In this document: piece after piece, positions 61,310-64,000 of the stretch
Layout of the letters: each line of letters begins with the position of its first letter
Numbering within the stretch: position 1 is the first letter of the stretch
The notes under the pieces: model-generated
The model's input: only the letters and a program-made list of their open reading frames with translations
Databases searched by the model: none
Told to the model about the DNA's origin: nothing
Assembly: GCA_963805795.1 (NCBI GenBank)
Contig: CAWDVG010000004.1
Location: 310,001-374,000 of the forward strand
From: CAWARU01 sp963805795
GTDB taxonomy: Bacteria; Pseudomonadota; Gammaproteobacteria; UBA6186; Azoamicaceae
Reading direction: 5' to 3'
Length of the DNA: 64,000 nucleotides
Translations under genes and position numbers: made by a program

Positions 61310-62599
61310 ATGGCAGCTCTAGGATTTTTTTCCATTCACGATATTATTAAACATAATTTTGATCCACAAACTAAAGCTAAATCACCCATCCCCCTTGAAG
61401 CTTTTGAAGATGCACTGTTCAATCATCTTTCGCTCAAAACACAAAACAAAATGGAATTCGAAGCCTTTCAAGATCCAGAAAGGGTACACCGCCTCCGGAA
61501 AGCTTATACTGACGAAATAAATAACAGCAATATGGATCCTGCAAAAAAGGAATCTTATACAAAAGCTGTTAGTGGGGCTTTAGATCGTTTTGAATTATCT
61601 CTATCTATCAGGCAGTCTTTGTTTGCAGGGGTTCCATTAAAATTTGAGGCAGGTCGCTTGAATAAAATAAGAAGAGAATATACACAACGTCACAGAAAAC
61701 AAGAGCAGGCATTAGAAACCCTTCAAAAAACATGGGAAAAAGAGGATAGAAAAGAAGCCAAGTTAATTCAAGAAATTGCGGCAGAGCAAAAGAAAAGATT
61801 GGATGAAGAGCAGAGGGCAGAGCATCATCACAGCGCCGCATTAGCGATAGGCTCAGGAGCAGTAGCTCTTTCAACGAAAGTGTTAGCGGATCCAGAAATA
61901 GCTTCTACTTCTAATAATTTAAACCAGAACTTAGCTGACCTCAATAGGACTATGCAACAATCCTTACAAAATCCATTGCAACAATCAGACAATATGCCAG
62001 GAATGGATTTAAGACCTACCCCGGGACAAGTCAACAAATTAAATCAGGATGTTGCTAGCTTGGAACAAACCATGAGGAATTCAAGCCCCAATGATCCTAA
62101 TAATCCACAAAACTCGCTGAATCAGTTTAATCAGGTGTTAAATGACGTTCAACAACAATATCAAATGGTTCAAGCAGCGGTGCTACGATCAGATCCAACA
62201 TCAGGCCCAACAAATGCGACTGCCAACGCGCCAACCAATAATCCTACAGGGCAGCAATTGTTATTTCAATGGGGAACCCATGCCGAACAAAATTTAACCC
62301 AATTATTAACAACAGGGAATGTACAAACTTATGATGACAAATTCAAAAAAACCTTAGGGAATGAATGGAATGCGCTTGCAAACACATTATCTGCAACAAA
62401 AGAAGTACAAAATGACAGGGTTTCCCAAACGCCAGAAAATCCACTGGATACTGCTTTAAAAGCAACCGCGAATATACTCGATCCGTTGAGTCCTGATACC
62501 CCCAAGAATGAGCAAGAAGATCAAGATAAAAAAGTAAAAAGCAAGAATCCTTTTGCCATTCCTACCAAACCTGGTCCACCTGATCCGTTTCAACGATAG
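61310..62599 (+). CDS. Unknown coiled-coil protein (possible effector)
   Basis: 429 aa. Helical N-terminus (FFSIHDIIKHNFDPQTKAKSPIPLEAFEDAL), a strong coiled coil at 130-190 (RREYTQRHRKQEQALETLQKTW, KEAKLIQEIAAEQKKRLDEEQ), an Asn/Gln-rich middle (NLNQNLADLNRTMQQSLQNPLQQ) and a Pro/Lys-rich C-terminus. No membrane segment or signal. Not recognised. Composition fits a type IV secretion substrate but this is not shown. Confidence 0.6.
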   Translation: MAALGFFSIHDIIKHNFDPQTKAKSPIPLEAFEDALFNHLSLKTQNKMEFEAFQDPERVHRLRKAYTDEINNSNMDPAKKESYTKAVSGALDRFELSLSIRQSLFAGVPLKFEAGRLNKIRREYTQRHRKQEQALETLQKTWEKEDRKEAKLIQEIAAEQKKRLDEEQRAEHHHSAALAIGSGAVALSTKVLADPEIASTSNNLNQNLADLNRTMQQSLQNPLQQSDNMPGMDLRPTPGQVNKLNQDVASLEQTMRNSSPNDPNNPQNSLNQFNQVLNDVQQQYQMVQAAVLRSDPTSGPTNATANAPTNNPTGQQLLFQWGTHAEQNLTQLLTTGNVQTYDDKFKKTLGNEWNALANTLSATKEVQNDRVSQTPENPLDTALKATANILDPLSPDTPKNEQEDQDKKVKSKNPFAIPTKPGPPDPFQR

Positions 62600-62733
62600 C
62601 AGGATAAGATATAGAAGAAGATAGAAAAACATAATGCAGAATTATTAACTGACCTAACCTCCTACATTCTAAAGTTTACTCCCTTTATGCCGTTTAAATC
62701 TCTTAGGGACTTCTGGACCTAAGGGAGCGATGC

Positions 62734-63471
62734 ATGGCTAATCTATTATTATCCTCTAAGAAAATATTTCGCAAATTTGTTCCGCATCATAGTTCTGTTA
62801 AAACGCATTCATTAAGACATCCATCCAATCATAACTATCTTATACATTCCTCGCAAAATCTACTCTCCCTTTTCTACAAGCCCAGTAACTACAGTCTTTT
62901 TTTGCCGCAATGGAATAATCATATACATCATCAAAAAAAGGAATGGCAGCTAAAAAAAGAACTGGAAACACAAAAAACAATAGAATATTTTAGTATATTA
63001 GCCATTCAAGCTGAGTTGCATTTTGAAAATCTTAAAATGTTTAACCGAGAAAAAGAACGGCAGCGGATCACTGATAACCAAATTTTGTTGAAATCTATAT
63101 TCTTCTTTAGACTATACCTGCTTCGAAAACAGAGATGGTTGCAAATGTTATTATTAAAAAAACGTCGTCGGCTTTATCGCATCATAAGAAATTTTAAAAA
63201 AAGGCTGGTAAATTCTTTATATTCTATACGAGCAACTATACATTCATTTTTAAAAAAGAACGAAACAAAAGATATACGCCTTAATAAAGGTTATAAAAGC
63301 TTACAACCTAATCAGTTCCCTTCAAAATTGCTTATTCTAAGATCTATTTCCAAGAAACCAAATCTTGCATATCAAAATCATAAGCATCCAAATGCCCCTT
63401 CTATTCTTTGGCAAAAACATTTACACGTCTCTCTAGAGACTTATCATTCTAAAAGAGAGAGAATTATTTAG
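62734..63471 (+). CDS. Unknown basic protein
   Basis: 245 aa, ATG behind GGGAG. Very rich in Lys, Arg, His, Leu and Ser: EWQLKKELETQKTIEYFSILAIQAEL, FRLYLLRKQRWLQMLLLKKRRRLYRIIRNFKKR. Probably helical and nucleic-acid or membrane binding by charge. No family recognised. Ends 4 bp into the convergent rpe. Confidence 0.5.
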   Translation: MANLLLSSKKIFRKFVPHHSSVKTHSLRHPSNHNYLIHSSQNLLSLFYKPSNYSLFLPQWNNHIHHQKKEWQLKKELETQKTIEYFSILAIQAELHFENLKMFNREKERQRITDNQILLKSIFFFRLYLLRKQRWLQMLLLKKRRRLYRIIRNFKKRLVNSLYSIRATIHSFLKKNETKDIRLNKGYKSLQPNQFPSKLLILRSISKKPNLAYQNHKHPNAPSILWQKHLHVSLETYHSKRERII

Positions 63472-64000
63472 CTCTTCCCCTTCCATTGATTCAATGGGTA
63501 TAATTGTTCCCGAAATGCTTGCATTGTCATCCGATAATCTTGAGATCCAAAAATGCCAGATCCAATAACAAAGGTATCTGCCCCAGCCTCTTTTATTACA
63601 GCTATATTATTGAGTTTGACACCCCCGTCCACTTCTAAACGAATCGCAGGATTATAGGAATCAATTAAAATTCTAGTTTCTTTCAGCTTAGGGATTACAC
63701 TAGGAATAAAACTTTGACCAGGAAACCCAGGATTAACAGACATCAATAATATTAAATCCAATTTATCCATCACATAGGGTAAAACACTCAAAGGGGTTGC
63801 AGGATTAAAAACCAGCCCTGCTTGTACACCCTCACCACGAATCAATTGTAAGGTTCTATCTACATGCTCACTGGCCTCTACATGAAAGCTAATGCTGCTA
63901 GCTCCCGCCTTTGCAAACATGGGAATCATACTATCGACGGGTTTTATCATTAAATGAACATCAATATGGGCTTTTACCCCTCCATCCCTTAAGGCTTGGC
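63468..64000 (-). CDS. rpe: Ribulose-phosphate 3-epimerase, 5' end outside window
   Basis: The last 177 codons. HIDVHLMI, HVEASEHVDRTLQLI, LIRMSVNPGFPGQ-type (LLMSVNPGFPGQSFIP), RLEVDGGVKLNNIAVIKEAGADTFVIGSGIFG are the TIM-barrel motifs with metal-binding His/Asp. Interconverts ribulose- and xylulose-5-phosphate. The frame stays open to the window end. Confidence 0.93.
   Translation of the reverse strand, partial: QALRDGGVKAHIDVHLMIKPVDSMIPMFAKAGASSISFHVEASEHVDRTLQLIRGEGVQAGLVFNPATPLSVLPYVMDKLDLILLMSVNPGFPGQSFIPSVIPKLKETRILIDSYNPAIRLEVDGGVKLNNIAVIKEAGADTFVIGSGIFGSQDYRMTMQAFREQLYPLNQWKGKS

Overview
The window comes from an AT-rich gammaproteobacterium of the Legionellales type (Coxiella/Rickettsiella/Aquicella/Berkiella-like; genus not resolvable here). 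The evidence is the conserved block recA-alaS-lysC-csrA-tRNA-Ser-tRNA-Arg, the block yebC-ruvCAB-cmk-rpsA-lapAB-galU, several LuxR-type regulators with orphan sensor domains, and many proteins with eukaryote-like or host-directed domains (OTU plus ankyrin, Fic, RGS-like, deaminase-like).

Layout. (1) 1-13.5 kb: part of an integrative conjugative element (ICE) inserted at tRNA-Arg(ACG). It holds a leftward operon (HTH-ParB regulator, replication-like protein, DUF6475 protein, TraA, TraL, truncated TraE), a second HTH-ParB paralogue, DUF4238/DUF2971 cargo, a large LuxR-HTH/TIR-like/TM/NB-ARC/TPR protein, and a translationally coupled small ORF-csrA-xis module followed by the integrase. (2) 13.5-24 kb: core DNA between two tRNA-integrase junctions. 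Here csrA, lysC, alaS, recA and uvrB are all interrupted, while marR, an aspartate aminotransferase and three tRNAs are intact. (3) 24-36.7 kb: a second island at tRNA-Asn(GTT), with a related integrase, AlpA-like protein, primase fragment, Fic protein, a tandem permuted-papain-like protein, a deaminase-like protein and a 1592-aa OTU/ankyrin protein. (4) 37.5-47.4 kb: a SnoaL-LuxR regulator and a core leftward gene cluster (galU to yebC and a PerM permease). (5) 47.6-55.7 kb: mixed region with a YciK-like SDR, an RGS-like effector candidate, alpha/beta hydrolase, a hipA-hipB pair in reversed order, a pair of autoinducer-sensor LuxR paralogues, a queuosine-precursor transporter and a single-domain response regulator. 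(6) 55.7-64 kb: core rluB-scpB-scpA-trpS (leftward), yciB-bolA-hydrolase (rightward), two unknown proteins and the 3' part of rpe.

Functional reading. The two islands are mirror images: each integrase ends next to the 3' end of its tRNA. They share a 14-bp operator-like palindrome (GACAAC-N2-GTTGTC type) near regulatory or integration genes. The ICE carries an intact csrA, whereas the chromosomal csrA has a stop just before its RNA-binding arginine. The strongest candidates for new biology are the HTH-ParB pair with two copies of a perfect palindrome (one inside the regulator gene), the LuxR/TIR-like/NB-ARC/TPR protein, six phased half-sites upstream of fic, and several effector-like proteins. 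The cluster of frameshifts at 14-22.4 kb could be local sequence error or recent decay; the sequence alone cannot decide.
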